From Scatophagus argus (Eukaryota; Chordata; Actinopteri; Scatophagidae): DNA of 64,000 nt. Shown one piece after another: positions 36,241 to 50,719 of this stretch. The notes below the pieces were generated by a model, which did no database searches, was not told the DNA's origin, and saw nothing but the letters and a program-made list of their open reading frames with translations. A program made the translations under genes and the position numbers. How positions within the stretch are numbered: the stretch's first letter is position 1; each line of letters begins with the position of its first letter. Location: positions 16,689,019 to 16,753,018 of the forward strand of contig NC_058504.1 of assembly GCF_020382885.2 (NCBI RefSeq), in the 5' to 3' direction.

Positions 36241-37119
36241 GCTAATGGCAACAAGATTTGCCAGAGTTTACAGAAGGGGAGGCAAAGAGAGAGAGAGAGC
36301 ACATAATGCCCTGTGCTGTTATCACTGAGTCTACACATATAATTTCACAGAGTTTTGGAGTCAGAATTCAGGGACAAGGACAATTAAACCAGGGACAGCA
36401 AAGGGACAGCCTGATATATAATACTGTCTTACTAACTTCACAGAGTGAGACTGGGTTCATTTAAGGTATACAGTTTAAAAATACAGCTCATATCAAACGA
36501 CTAGAGCCGCATGAGAACACATGTTTGCAATTAAGTCAACATGAGATGTGCTAAACATTCTTTTTTTGGCAAAATAATTTCACATTTGAGGAAATGTGAC
36601 TGGCTAAATATTCATGAAAGAGTGCGGCACCTCCTCACTCGGCCCACCCAGCTGAACATCCACCCATACAGTTCATACAGCGGATCTTAACTTATTCCCT
36701 TTCTTACATGCGAGGTGCAGACAGCCACAGAGTATTATACCATGTTTTCAGTCTACAGCCTAAAGCTCCAAAGCAGATTAGGGTGCTAAAGAGTTCAGTG
36801 GTTTGAACATATTTTGCTTCTATACTTCAAAGGTTTCTTGATTAATTTACTGTTATTACAGTGTGGACAACTAATCAGTTTACATAATACACAACACATT
36901 CTATACTCAGAAATGGTAAGTTTTGCATACTTTCTCAAGCAACAAATCCAGACTAGAACAGCCGAGGCACAAAAAGCAACCAGTGTGCGCAAACGAAAAG
37001 TCTTTTTCCCAGAACATTTTGATATGCTCCAGTAGGAAAAGAGCATGTATAAATAATACATTTAATGTCTTGGCTTACTTACTGGGATATTTGAATAAAA
37101 CAGACCCAATAGTAATGTT

Positions 37120-37200
37120 ATAAGAACCACTTTTGTATTTTCTACTATGACAAGTCAAGATGTCTGCTGTGAAGAACAGTGATCTGTAACACTGAATGTC
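37120..37200. repeat. Diverged dispersed repeat, copy A
   Basis: TTTTCTACTATGACAAGTCA followed by AGATGTCTGCTGTGAAGAAC aligns with copy B at 48645-48710. Roughly three quarters of the bases agree over about 55 bp. Confidence 0.5.
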
Positions 37201-38173
37201 GACCAAAAACAATGAGGTGGAGCTCATGGTGCTGTGAGAGGAGGATACAACAAATCTCAATTATGTCTGTTCTTTGGCTTCCTCGCACCATCAGTGTGGC
37301 GATTTCTAACTACTCTGGGTATTTGCAAAAAAAAAAAAACAAACAAAAAAAAAAAACAAAGCAAAACCCACAGCTCACAGGAACCAGACAGCATCTTTCT
37401 GAATGCTGAACGCACAAGAGGACTCAGGCAGGGAAGTCAGGCGCAGAAGGAGCTGAAACACAGATTAGAGCTTTGTGTATCAACAGACAACTGCATTCAA
37501 GGCAAGTCTGGTTAGCTCACCAGGTAAACAAGCAGATTAACCACTATGTACCACAGACAAGTAAGAGGAACAAAACAGAGTTAGCAACAAGCTTTAATGC
37601 AATGTCATATATATATATATAAAATATTAGCTTTTAAAAATGCAGATAAGCATCATGATATAAATGAATCTAGGGGCTATCATAAATAAATATATGTCAT
37701 TTGGAAATGCTTCAGCTTTTAGCATGCACTTCACCAACTACAGACTCTTATTTTAAGAGGAGTACAATGTATAACATAAAATAGCCCTGTATATTCAAGG
37801 CTAACTAAGTGAAAAATACTCCCAGTGCTGGAATCTTTCAGGAAATACAAGAGGAGCAGAAATACAAATGATAAAGGTTACAACAAATGCAATCTGGTAT
37901 TCAGGACAATAATCAGACACTCGTGGCCTGATCAATATACCATCCATTATCAACAGCCTCTGCTGAATCAGTGACAACAGAACAAGCAGGAGCTTGAGAT
38001 GAGATGCTGTATCCTTCCACTGGCCCTGTGAAGATCATGAAGCTTCAGCTCCATTTCAGATTCATAATCAAGTCTTCTATAAGGTGCAGGGCTTCATGAT
38101 GCAGTCTAGTCCCCCTTTTCTGTAAACACACATCCATACCCACAGCACTTTGTCAGTAAAATGCTGCTTCCTC

Positions 38174-39458
<1,285 letters not shown>

Positions 39459-40119
39459 GCTTTCTTGTTTGGGGCCGGGATCGATATCTATTTTCGATCC
39501 AGAAGACACATAACTTTTTTTTTGTCACGGAGTGCAAACATGCAGCGTCCACACGTTTGGGATTTTGGAAGACGTTGTTACAAAGTTGACAAAGTTGTGT
39601 GCTGGAAAAGCTTTGGGAGGTACTCGGGACTTTGAGCTGGTGGTGCGTCCTGATCTCGAGGTTGGGGGAAGACTTGTGATTGGGCGGTGTGGAATCCCTG
39701 TGGTGCCACACCCCCAACCAGACTGCAGGTCAGCTGCACATCAGCCTCATTTAGCAATAATTACACAGGGACAAGATCGTTCTTTGAAAATACCTCACAG
39801 TGTTTTATAATAATGACTGACAGTAATGGATAGTATTTTAGTTTCTCTGCAAACTGCAAACCCTTAGTTGACACTGAAAGCACAGGAAAATAGTTAATGC
39901 AAAGGGGAATTTTGGATGAGTCTGAAGTCTGTTTTTTGTGTGTGTGGAAAAAAGACTGTCAATATAAGTAAATCAATCCTATGTCTGCTAAACTCTACTC
40001 CATCCTGCAATTAGGCTGGTGGATTGTCTTGGCTGTGTGTCTGAGCATCAGCAGCACCTGGATGAAAAGCATCAGTGTGACATCTTAAGAGCTGTACTTC
40101 CACTTAACAAAAGCTGACA

Positions 40120-40400
40120 GAGCTCCTAATTCAAGTCCCGACTCGCAGGACCTGACACACCAATTGTGGGAGTAATCACAATGGTAATCAATAAGAATCA
40201 TGGTGCTTCACTGTACAGCAACCACACACTTAAATGGGAGAGTCAGATGGGAGATGGATTATGGTTTTGGGCAGGCTTTAAAATGACTGTCATTACATTG
40301 TTATTATTAACACCTTGTAATTAGGCTTGTGGAATCCGGTTCTTTTAAGCAGGATTTAACAGTAATGATGGAAAATTGCTACCTTCCTGAGGTGTGTGGC
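40120..40400. promoter_or_regulatory. Candidate enhancer-like element 0.7 kb upstream of msx2
   Basis: Non-repetitive, with CCAATTGTGGG (40160), AGTAATCACAATGGTAATCA (40171), CATTACATTGTTATTATTAA (40291) and TTGTAATTAGGC (40315). The homeodomain-site density is higher than in flanking DNA. This could include Msx autoregulatory sites; untested. Confidence 0.35.
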
Positions 40401-40839
40401 GCCCGCTGCGATTAGTTCCAGTCTATGCTCTGTCGGTGGAGACAGTGGCGTCTCGTGCCTTTTTGAAGCTCATACCTGTAGGGCTCCAGAGTATTAAGAA
40501 ACATCACAAGAAGTAGGCCTACCACGGCAGCTCTAACCTTCCTAAATATGGCCTATAATATGGCCCACACGCTGATGCAATGAGGCAACGCAATGTCCTG
40601 AAAATCAGCCGAAAAGGGCACAGATGTTAAAAATGACACACAGATATGAACGGCACGAGATTTAATGTCATTCTGAGTGAGATTTAATGTTCATTCACCC
40701 AAGGAAAGACATGCACTGCAGCTGATGCAAAATTGATGTGCTTATTGTACTGTGTCCTATAGTCTGCTCCAAGTTTATGTCTATACACTCATGTCTGTCT
40801 CCTTGTCAAACTGTATGTGTCTCTCTCATATGCCCACGC

Positions 40840-41060
40840 ATCCAAAGGCCACCTGTGAGGTGACTGCAGTGTGCTGTCCAGAGCTGCTCTGTGATCTGTG
40901 TGCTCCCTGTAATCAGCAGGATTACAGTGGCAACAGGGGCTTGACTCCCCAGCGCCTCAACATCATTAGTCTCCATATGAAGCAAAGTGCTCACACAGCG
41001 TGAGCCCACTCTCCTGTAAACACATGCAAATCAATTAAGAGGCCCAACTGTCACTGCAGT
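40840..41060. promoter_or_regulatory. Candidate enhancer-like element with a perfect octamer site
   Basis: A non-repetitive stretch with AATCAGCAGGATTACAGTGG (40911) and a POU octamer ATGCAAAT (41024-41031). The octamer directly abuts CAATTAAG (41032-41039), an NK/Msx-type homeodomain site. This tight pairing is the most specific regulatory signature in the interval. Confidence 0.4.
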
Positions 41061-41690
41061 ATGCCCCCTACAGATGAGTTTATGGAGGGCTTGGACATGT
41101 GACTCTGAGCGTGTACTGTACATGTGCTTATAATTGACACAAAAAAAAAAAACAGAATAATTTAGCAAGAATTATTTAACCACAGGTTATTAACAACAAC
41201 ATTTCTGTAGTTTTCTACTCAAGGGTTATCAAATAGCAAGGTGAACGGTTGTCGGTGTGTAATGGTAGTGGCATGGTTGGACAATCAATTAAACTGTAAC
41301 TTGCCATTTTATTACTTAAAACCTTAAGACTTAAGACCATGTCATCATGTTGCATATTCTGTTCTTGAAAATACAAAAGAAGTCCTTTTTAACCGATCTG
41401 TGTGCTGTATAAAATTGTTTAAAAATCAATAATTAGCAAAACGAATGCATTGAATTCTTCCAAAATAGAACATAGTGTATCAGTGCAGTAATGCTATAGG
41501 AAGATTATAATATTACTTCGCTTGAATAAATTAGTGTCATTCAAACTCATCAAATAAAGAGGGGCGTTTCATTCAGTTTCTTGTCAAGAAGCTGATTAAC
41601 TATTTGAACTATTAAGCAGCAATAGTTCAAATAGTACAGCAGACTATCTTTAGCAGAAACAAGGTTAGTAGTAACAATAGTAGTGGCAGC

Positions 41691-41727
<37 letters not shown>
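41691..41727. repeat. (AGT)n microsatellite
   Basis: About 12 trinucleotide units, with imperfect units upstream to 41665. Confidence 0.85.
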
Positions 41728-44700
41728 AGTACTACCTACTTCATGTGGAAATTTGAATTTTAGGAGAGATGCATGAGAGGAGCAGTTTTTGTTTTTTGTT
41801 TTCCATTAGGGTATCATCCTATAAAACAGCAGTATTGATTTGTTAGTCTTACACATTTGCAGATAACCAGAAGCAGACGATTCTTAAACATTTTGAGGTT
41901 GATCCTGCAGTGTGCAAGACTCCCCCCTATGATCTTTGTCTTTATAGTCTTTCCTCCAGGAACCAAGCCCAAAAAGCTTGCTGCGGTCCAATGGCTTTAG
42001 CGCTGACAGAATTCCTGTGCCCCCACCCAACACCAGCACCACCACCACCAGCACTTCACCCCCTCCACTCCTCACCCCAAGACCATTCAAACTGACCATT
42101 CAAGCAAAGGTTACAGAGTCAGAGTCTCTCTGTAAGGAACAGAGCAGCAGCAGACCAGAGAGTTAGCGGCCTTAGCTCACACTGATCGCCCCAAACACCA
42201 ATTAGCTTTGCTCCCTCTTCCGCCTCGCTTTACCTGCATTAGTTCTACTAGCAACAGTGTGAACTACGCATAAACACACATAGATGTACACACATGGCAG
42301 CCTTTCTAGGCTAAATCAGGAGAAAAGCTCATCCAGATACTTGTCTATTTTCTGTTATCTCTACAGGACGCAGACAATTACAAACCACGAGTTATGTGCT
42401 GAAAATTACTGCACACAAAATTTTGGTCCTTGGTCCACAACTTGTTGTCTTCCACAGTCAAATAACCTCCCAAACAATTTTTCAAATTAAGGTTTGCATC
42501 TACTTCAGTCCGTATTTCCAGGATGAGCTAAATGAGTAAAAATACATCAACAACTGCTACACACAGAAACCCACAGACTCCTTCACTGTTGCCATCACAG
42601 GCCAATCAAGACAGAATCAATATTTCATCTGGAGACAGTCAAAATAAACTACCCATAAAAAAGAAAGGCACAACTTCACAACTTCAAGATAAGTGATGTC
42701 TAATGTTGTTTTAAGTATAGGGTAGAATGGATTACAGCTAAAAGTAAAATGAGCTCTTAAGATGTTTTCCTAAAGGAGAAGAGTTTATTTGCTTCAGATG
42801 AGTTCTATGTTTTAAAGCTGACACCCACCACTCCCAAAACTGTTTATTTACTGAGTGGTTAGAGTATGCCTGCTTATTCTGCAGTCTTCTTCTATATATT
42901 AATGCATGTGACCCTTCCTCTCTACTTTTCTACTATCCAACATCGCAAAAGACATAAGCACAGAGACGAAGGCCATCATCACCTGTGCTCCGTAATTAAG
43001 GTTTAATCAAAGTCACAGTTTGAACAGTTTGACAAGAACTGGTGGGAACTGGGAAGGCTTTTGCAAATCTAACTTTTGCCATACAAATGAAAATGAGGAT
43101 ACAGGGCTTGTAGTTTTGCACTATCACAACTAAATTTAGGTAACAAAAGTATTGATTTTGAAGTATAACATGGCTAGTGAAAGCAAATATAATCAATGCA
43201 GAAGACAACAAGTCTCCATGTTTATGCAACATGTGAGAACAAAGCAGAAACCAGCTCCAGTGTGAGTGGGCAATTATCTTCTGGGATGCTGGAGGTGGTC
43301 AGATATGTTTTCTCATTATTGCTTCTTTAGGCTGCTGAGTGAGTGCAATCTCTACTTGATGTTAGTTCTTCTTCATTTTGTTTCAACACACTGTTGTTTG
43401 AAGCAAGTGAGATTATAATAACAAACAAATTAAGCTAATTCACTGACTGATGGAAGCACTCCAGCTACAATAAATCCCCATCTCAGCACTACAAATGACA
43501 GTTGATGCTCACATTCATGTCATCTCTTGAGTCTGGTAGCACGTCAATCTTTGTGAACTTGATCCACATTTACTGCAAAAGGCAAACCACAAAAAAGATT
43601 TTCAGTAATGTGATCTTACAGATTCACATTATCAGTGGGAAATATTAGTCATCGTACCACTGAGAACACAACAGACTGAGCTATGACACACATGAAAACA
43701 CTGAGTAAATGTGCTACTGTGTGATAATTAAGGTTCAGCACTGCATATAATCAATAATGCAGAAGTAAGAGCAACATCATGTCACTGAACTCTTTCTTTA
43801 CCTTGTGCAAAAGTGCAGCCATTATTACTGCATGAGCCAGTTTATGGACCAATAATTAGGTCCAGTCCGACTGCACGTATATGAACACGTTAGCTACGAG
43901 GTGAATAAATGCGATATGATATGTAGATGGAAAGTACATAAGATAAACCATGATCTCAGCTTCTTTCATACTTTAAATCCAATAATACATTCTAACCAAA
44001 GCACATACAAACACAAGAATAATGTGCTCTGTTGGCTGTTCAGACTAAAACAATTTCTGTGATTTACAACCTGTGGCAAACAGAGTATTAAAATATCAGC
44101 ACTCAGTTTCTGATTAATCTCAACAAACTGCAAAATGTTAACTTTTTATGGTAACAATAAACCTACAGGTTAAAGATAAATGTGCTGATGAAATTATAAA
44201 TTAAATTTAGCTGCAAGGGTCATTTTGTCAAAGTTTAATTACCATCTCAATTTGAAGTGCATACACACTAGATAAGGGCCTTTAAAATGAAACACAGCTC
44301 ATTTAAAATATTACCTACAGTCAACTACATCAACTACACATTCACATTGTTTGAGACAATAAAATCAAACTCAAGTCAAACTGAAACATGCTCTATCTGC
44401 ACTGCCGCATGTCTGGAGTCTGTTGAAGTCTTCTGTTTCCCTGCAGATACCACCAGAGCTAGAAGAGACACATGAGTCTAACACTTGGCTTGCAAGGGAT
44501 GCTGCCGCTGACTCAATTAAAGCTGATGAAACTCGGTGACAGTGTTGGTTTTACAGCAAATTTCAACAGCTTGAACTATTTTCACACAGTGAAAATAATT
44601 AAAAGTTCCTAATGAGTTGGCATCTATACAAAAGACACAAGGCACCATAATCACATTGTGGTTTAGCAAAATGTCACGGTGGGATTTTTTTTAATTCATT

Positions 44701-47700
44701 CGGATGATGAAAGGAAGGGAAGCACTAATATGCTGTCAAACCACACAACTAATGATGAAGAATTTTCAGTATTACATTGCTGCTTCTCCTTACCTTAACA
44801 TCATAATAGGCAAATAAAAGTTATGTGAACATTCACTAAGAAAGGCTGTGCATTTAAGGTATCAGCATCTCTGCCAGGTCGAGCCTTTTGTCTCACAGTC
44901 TAAACACTCTGGGGATTTTGACAGATCAGATTTTGGGAAGAGTTTTTCCCTTAAAGCTAATCTAATCAGTATTTTAGTCTGTCTGTCAGCCTCTCTACTA
45001 CTTTTGGTCCAGACTCAACAACTTAGCCTTGTTAAACCAAAGAATTAGCCTTGTTAAACCAAAAATAGATTAAATGACTATGTGTAATGTGAAATGAGTA
45101 CTTGTGGTGACAAACCCATTAGCAATTATCAGCAGATTTCATATTTGAATCATCTTTTTAATTGCTGTTTTGGTTTAACACCCAGCATCCTTTGTTTTGG
45201 TTTACCGTCATGGCTCTCATCAATGTTGTTTCCGGACACAACAGACGCTGATACACAATCAGCCTGACACCGAAACAGCTGACAAGCAAAATTAACAACT
45301 GGCTTGTGTGCGTAACGGAGCATTTATCACCTATAAAGAGACAGAAGTATTTCTATCTATAGTTGGTTGAGATCAAAGCAGGGCTGAATGGAGAGTAAAA
45401 CTGAACTTAAAATACACCTTCATGAGATGATATTTTTTTCTGGTATTTCTAATGACAATCATTGCACTCATCTGTCCACAGGATGAAGATGTTTACATAT
45501 ACAAATGCACACATTTATCATAAAAGAAAGGTAAATCCAGGGTTATCATATCGTGTCCTCTCTATTTGGTTCTGTGATCAAACTCACAGAAATTGCAGTT
45601 ATGAAATAAAAAGCAGTCAATGCAGGTGGTGTCTCTGGATCTTCAGTTGGGGTTGGAGACGATGTGACTACTTGTTAATGTTGGCATAAGTACTTAGGTG
45701 AAAAAGTGCACAAGCCTGCTCACCTGCTGCTTATTTTACTTTCAGTCAACAGGTGTTTAAAGCTGTGTTTGTTCGGTCAGAGTCTGCTGTGTAACAACAC
45801 AGTGCTCAAATGTGCTGACATTACCAAGGGTCTCAGTCCCATTATCGTGTTTCTCACAGTCATCTCAGTCAGGATGTGGTAAGGTAGGTGTTAAAAGATG
45901 AGGGATGTTCCATCATCAGATACTATGCTGCCATCTAGGACGCTGTCATTTGAATACATCCTATGTGCACTTCAACCTCAGAAAGCTGCTTAGAGTCCAA
46001 ACAGAGGTTTTGCATTTTAGAGCTGCAACAACAGATGGTAACTTTATGCAAATATGAATTTACTCAAATAATACTTTGCATACAACATGTTTTACTGCTT
46101 TGCATTATATTTTATAGCTCAGTGTTTTTATATTTTATAGCTCAGGGTCTGCTCTCCACCACTGCTTCTGCTGACCAAATTATTTTCTAAGCAGATCCTC
46201 TACTACAAAACTAGCCAAATTGCACAACATCCCGGGGCCTCTGTCCATGTAAACAATGCACAAACTGCTGGTCAACAAGCTTCGCAGTGTGGTCTGGAGG
46301 TACAGCTGCCACAGTCTGTCAGTCTCCTAGCAGACCGCAGCTCTGATTAAAAGGCCTGCTTAACTGCTAATCACCATCTCAACAGTCATTTATCCCCAGT
46401 GCTGTAAAAACACTCTCTATAAACCAACTGTTTACCGATTCAAAGCCACCAGGCAACTCGATTTGCTACAGAGTACACCAGCTGCCTGTGGACTTGTTTC
46501 TGAACCAGAGTTAAGGCGTCTCCAACAATCTGTGCTCACATAAGCCAAAACTAGCATTGTATGTTTACATTACTCAGTAGATCCTAGCTGCTTGTAGTTC
46601 TGTAAACGAATAAAACAATGTTTTAAATAATTTAAATATTTCTGAAGCAATTCATTTGAAGTTAAATCATCAAACTTGTTTTATACAAGAGTTGCATGGT
46701 GGTGCAAGAGATGCATAAAACCTACAGGTGCAGGTGAAGTGCCAGCTGATGAGAAAATATAATCACGTTAAGATGCAGTAAAAGAGTCTATTAAAGTCTA
46801 AAAGTAACACTGAAGGCTACTACTTCTGAAAAGTTTTGTTGGGAATATTCACAGCTATTGTAAATAAGGTTCCCTCACAATGGAGCTACATTAAAAAATT
46901 CACTGGTGTATGTCAAAGTAAATATTGTAGTTGCAGACTAAACACTGATCTGAACTTTAGTGAGAACTCTGATAAGGCTGCCATGTTGTGTGCAGAAATG
47001 AATAAAAAAAGGCCTCTAAACACAGAGGCAATGGGGCCCATCAGTGTAAACATTAAGAAACTGCAGAACAATTTAAAATAAATTGCCCATGGTTTAACAG
47101 TAATTATTTTACAGTTAAAGTAATCATAACCACATGCTGCGCTCAAGTAGATGGACTTATATAAATACTGATGAAAAGAGTAAACTTCAGTGTGACAGAT
47201 ACATCACTGAAAAATTGCTGAACACTTTTAGGTCAATATCATTATTCAGTCTTATATTCACCACTTTTGGTAACCACATGATGTGCTAAATTCAGTCAGC
47301 TTTAACAACTAACTATAAAGTCAACTTCATTGTCTTTGGGAAATATTCTTCAGTTCAGAAAATTCATAGAATCATATCACTGGCCACTTTGAAATGTAAA
47401 ACACACAAGTAACTTCATAGTACTCACAATTTACATGTATTAGTGTCCTGGAATTACTATTAAATTGGCTGGTGGCATTTCTGTGAGTTTATTTGAAAGG
47501 ACTGAGTTTACAGAGAAAATGTATATTGTGTTGTGTGACCAGTAACTGAAAACTACCTGACTTTGACATTAGAGGAGGTGGTGCCCTCTGGTGGACAATA
47601 ACAGGAGTTTAATCCAATATAATCTGATGGTAGTTCCTGCAGCATGTTGTACCAAAGGTTAGTGGACTCAGTGTCATAAATAACTGTTGATGTCATGCAA

Positions 47701-48257
47701 CACAATTTGTTTGCAGTGCTTTTAAACTGTTAATGTATACATAATATTTTGCGCACCAACTGAGGCAAACAAAATATTATAACATATATACACTTCAGTT
47801 TTATTTATTGTACTGCTCTGACCATCTTGGCCTACACTGAACGGTAAAAGCTTTAGAAAAACAGTATGTCGTCAGCATAGTCACTGCACTGGACAGCATT
47901 GACTTGTGTCTATTTCATTATTATGATATAATTTAACTCATGTGCACAACAGCTGTGCTGTAAATAAACACTTTAGCATACTACTGACTTGAACACGGAC
48001 TCTTTTAATAAAACAACAGTGTCCACTGAACATTGTGTAAAGCACTGTTCTATGAGACAAACACATTTTGATACAGAGTGCTTTGTGGTGTCACGGCACA
48101 TTACCAGTTGAGCCACCAAACATTGTTGTGATACTGGTTTTCAACACCTTGTGTTCACAGAAATAAGTTTCCAGTTAAGAACTTTGATTTGGAGAAACTG
48201 AGGATAAAGAACAGAAAAGTGTCCTGTTACGGGCCATTTCAGCCAGACAGTACGGCT

Positions 48258-50131
48258 TCAGTTGGCCTGGCTGAAGGCAGCCAGTCTCTGTCTGATGACC
48301 TGGTTCTCCTCCAGCACCTTGGAGATGGCCCTAAGAACTGCAAGCTTGGCCTATGCAGGACAGGGGACACATCGCCAAGGAAATAAAAGAGGGAGTAATT
48401 GATAGTCTGGTTCATGGGTAAAGAAACAGAGGATACAGGATACAAGTGCATCTACATGGTGGATGAGGAAAGACAGATTCTGCAATTTTATCACTATTAT
48501 TTTCACGGAAAACAATTTGACTTGTCACAGGAGGAAAAGCACAGGCATTACAGATAACTTTACAGATGGCTTCATTCTGTTCAAGTCTCAGTAGGCCATT
48601 ACATTGTGCGAAATGGAACTTAGCCATCATTCATTTTATAATTGTGCTTTTCCTACTGTGACATGTCAAAATGTCTACCATGAAAAAACTGATTGTTAAT
48701 TTCTGTGATGCTGCAACATACAGTATAGCCGGAAATACACTGCGAGCACCTGCAACAGTGCTCGTTTGTCTTGATGAGTAGGAGACACAACTGACCCTTC
48801 TGCTTTTTGTCGTCCATGCACTTATAACCTCTAATGCCATAGTGAAAGCTCAACAGGAAACAGGACATCAAGTTACAGTCAAACATGAGTACAGTGATGC
48901 CTTGCCAATTTTTAATGTATAGGGGGCTTAATGGATTATGTTTGAGGTCTTTTTTCATTAAGTTTAACCCTTATGTCTGTTTGACTTTAACATAATTTAA
49001 CTACAAAATGTTTTTGAGCATTTGTTTTTTTGTTCAGTGGCATCTCCTATTAGTCTTCAACACTGCACAATGTGCACTGTGCATAGGGCTCACCTTTTCC
49101 TTTTCATTTACTGCTTTGCTGGTTGGACTTTGGGAAAAAAAGAAAACATCTCCACCAACAGAGTTCGAATCAATGCCAGGACCTGATAACAAAAAATCTA
49201 AATGTGAATATGATACTTTTACCCACGAGAAACAGTAATAGTTCATAGCTAATTTACGCTTAGTATGAATAAAGCATGTTGTGTGTCATATCCTAATGTC
49301 TAACAGTCTTGACTGCTACAATTTAAACTGAGATTACCCATTTTAAAGGTGTTGTCTTTTGGAAGCCAATCTGAAATGGTTATTGTGATAATGAACACAG
49401 CAACAGATTTGGGTCTGAAAGTGAAACAAATATTACCTCTGGGGTGACAACAATTCCAAAAAAAGTGACTCCACGTGGCAGACGGCCTTTGTGTAAACAT
49501 TAGCAAACCAACAACAAATCACAAGAAAAAAGAAATAGTAAAAAGAAAATATAGTTACAATGAGAATATTAGCCAATAGTGTAACTGCAGCTCTCAGATT
49601 TTTTTTTTAACCTTCAGGCTGGGAACCACTGCCCTGTAATGTAACTGTGTACACCAAAAATAGTGATATTTTGTACTGGATTAATCTATAGGCAACAATT
49701 TCGCTAGTCCTAGCCAACTAGCTAGCATTACGGCTAACCTAACTAGCTAACTTAGGCCACTCTGGTTCAGCCATGGACTTGTTTCGAATTAATGTTCTTT
49801 ATCTATGGCTTTAGCTAAAATTAGCATTAACAGCAACATTACACTGAACTCCTCCGCCTCTTGTCCTCTCAGTCGTCTTGGTTTTATTCAGGATGGGCTC
49901 TGACATCCACCTTCTCGGTGTTCCGTCCTCCGTTGTGACCTTCTTGTTGAGCTTTGGTAATTTCACTTTTAAAACGGACCGGCTTTTTACACCTCTACCT
50001 TTAAACCGCTTGTTCCCGCGCTCCTGGCCATGACGGATGGCTTCTGTCTGGTCTACATTCGGTTCCTCTTTTTGACTGGAGTCGAGCTGTGAGCTAAACC
50101 AGGGCACATAAACAGTCCTAACTGCCGACAT
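48258..50131 (-). CDS. C5orf47: C5orf47-like small protein
   Basis: Three minus-strand exons join in phase: 49843-50131, 49437-49486 and 48258-48350, giving 143 residues. The N-terminus MSAVRTVYVPWFSSQL resembles the RFVYVTRFGSHQ opening that I recall for human C5orf47. The last exon encodes AKLAVLRAISKVLEENQVIR then QRLAAFSQAN, resembling VYKVISRMLEENEKYRHRLK near the human C-terminus. The middle is basic and probably disordered (KRFKGRGVKSRSVLKVKLPK). The family has no established function that I know. Position between cpeb4 and msx2, on the same strand, matches human gene order, which strengthens the call. The first donor (CAGT|GTAATG) is imperfect and the 50-nt middle exon is the least certain part. 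A longer frame starts upstream at 50287, but similarity begins at 50131. Confidence 0.6.
48645..48740. repeat. Diverged dispersed repeat, copy B
   Basis: TTTTCCTACTGTGACATGTC then AAAATGTCTACCATGAAAAA is the partner of copy A at 37120-37200. It lies in intron 2 of the C5orf47-like gene. Confidence 0.5.
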
Positions 50132-50700
50132 CTTTTCCTCTCTCAACTGTAGAGACCGACGGAGGAAGCGCTTACTGTCGCCTTCGTTTCGCCGGTCGTC
50201 TCGAACATGTCCTTCATCTGTGTTCCCAAATTGTACTTGTAGAGCTGTCAGCCAGCAGGTGGCAGTACTATTAGAATAACGTAGCATCTCTGTGTCTTTG
50301 TTAAAAAAGAAAACAACAGAAGAAAAATAAAATAACTAAAAAAGCCATGTTTGTGAAAACTAAATTGTTTGTTAAATTGTTTTGTAAATTCAACTGACAT
50401 CTGAAAAACTCCAGGTACATCAGTGGAAGAAGTATTCACGTCCTTTCAGCAGAAGTATGTTAGTATTCTTACCACAATGATGGCTACTTGAATAAAGGTA
50501 CAGAAAAATAGTCCATACTGTACATACTAGTACATCAGTTTATTATTACTCATGCATTATTCTGCGAGTAGCGTTTTACTTTTGCAATTTGTCAAGTTGG
50601 AAGACATTTTAATTTGTAGTGTAGCTATATGAGGGCAAATCAATTAATACAGTCACAAAATACTGAAATAAAGGGAAAAATCTTAATTGCTATCAAACAA
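50132..50700. repeat. Upstream of the C5orf47-like gene: dispersed fish repeat copy at 50420-50640
   Basis: AGAAGTATTCACGTCCTTTC, TACTTGAATAAAGGTAC and GCGTTTTACTTTTGCAATTT match the TACTTGAGTAA-type repeat also found at 8440-8840 and 31215-31290. The 290 bases before it hold the probable promoter of the C5orf47-like gene; no TATA box was recognised. Confidence 0.5.
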
Positions 50701-50719
50701 CACTGGCCATAAAATTCTT

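Larger units (their letters stand above)
21657..38100. other. Large gene-free interval between drd1 and msx2
   Basis: About 16.5 kb without a supportable gene. It holds microsatellites, a LINE fragment, a Tc1-like remnant and dispersed fish repeats, each listed separately. Several stretches also have the character of conserved developmental enhancers: unique, rich in TAAT cores and lacking repeats. In vertebrates this interval separates a neural receptor from a craniofacial homeobox gene and is typically a regulatory landscape. Confidence 0.6.
39459..48200. other. Gene-free interval upstream of msx2
   Basis: About 8.8 kb in which no exon could be supported. NSG2 (HMP19), which I recall lying between C5orf47 and MSX2 in human, was looked for by its conserved membrane and cytoplasmic motifs and not seen. 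The msx2 promoter and 5' UTR should lie in the CpG-containing stretch 39459-39720. Two candidate enhancers and an (AGT)n repeat are listed separately; the remainder is AT-rich and featureless. Confidence 0.55.

Noticed and set aside
39459..39509. Upstream extension of msx2 exon 1 to a GTG at 39509
   Set aside because: Vertebrate Msx proteins start at ATG; the extension begins at a GTG and has no similarity to Msx N-termini.
39459..48200. Search for nsg2 between msx2 and the C5orf47-like gene
   Set aside because: None of the remembered NSG2 motifs was found in any frame; absence noted but exons could be missed by eye.
48653..48958. 101-codon minus-strand frame inside the C5orf47-like gene
   Set aside because: Overlaps a dispersed repeat and has no phase-compatible place in the gene model.
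50132..50287. N-terminal extension of the C5orf47-like protein to a Met at 50287
   Set aside because: Similarity to the family begins at the Met at 50131; the extension looks like 5' UTR read in frame.
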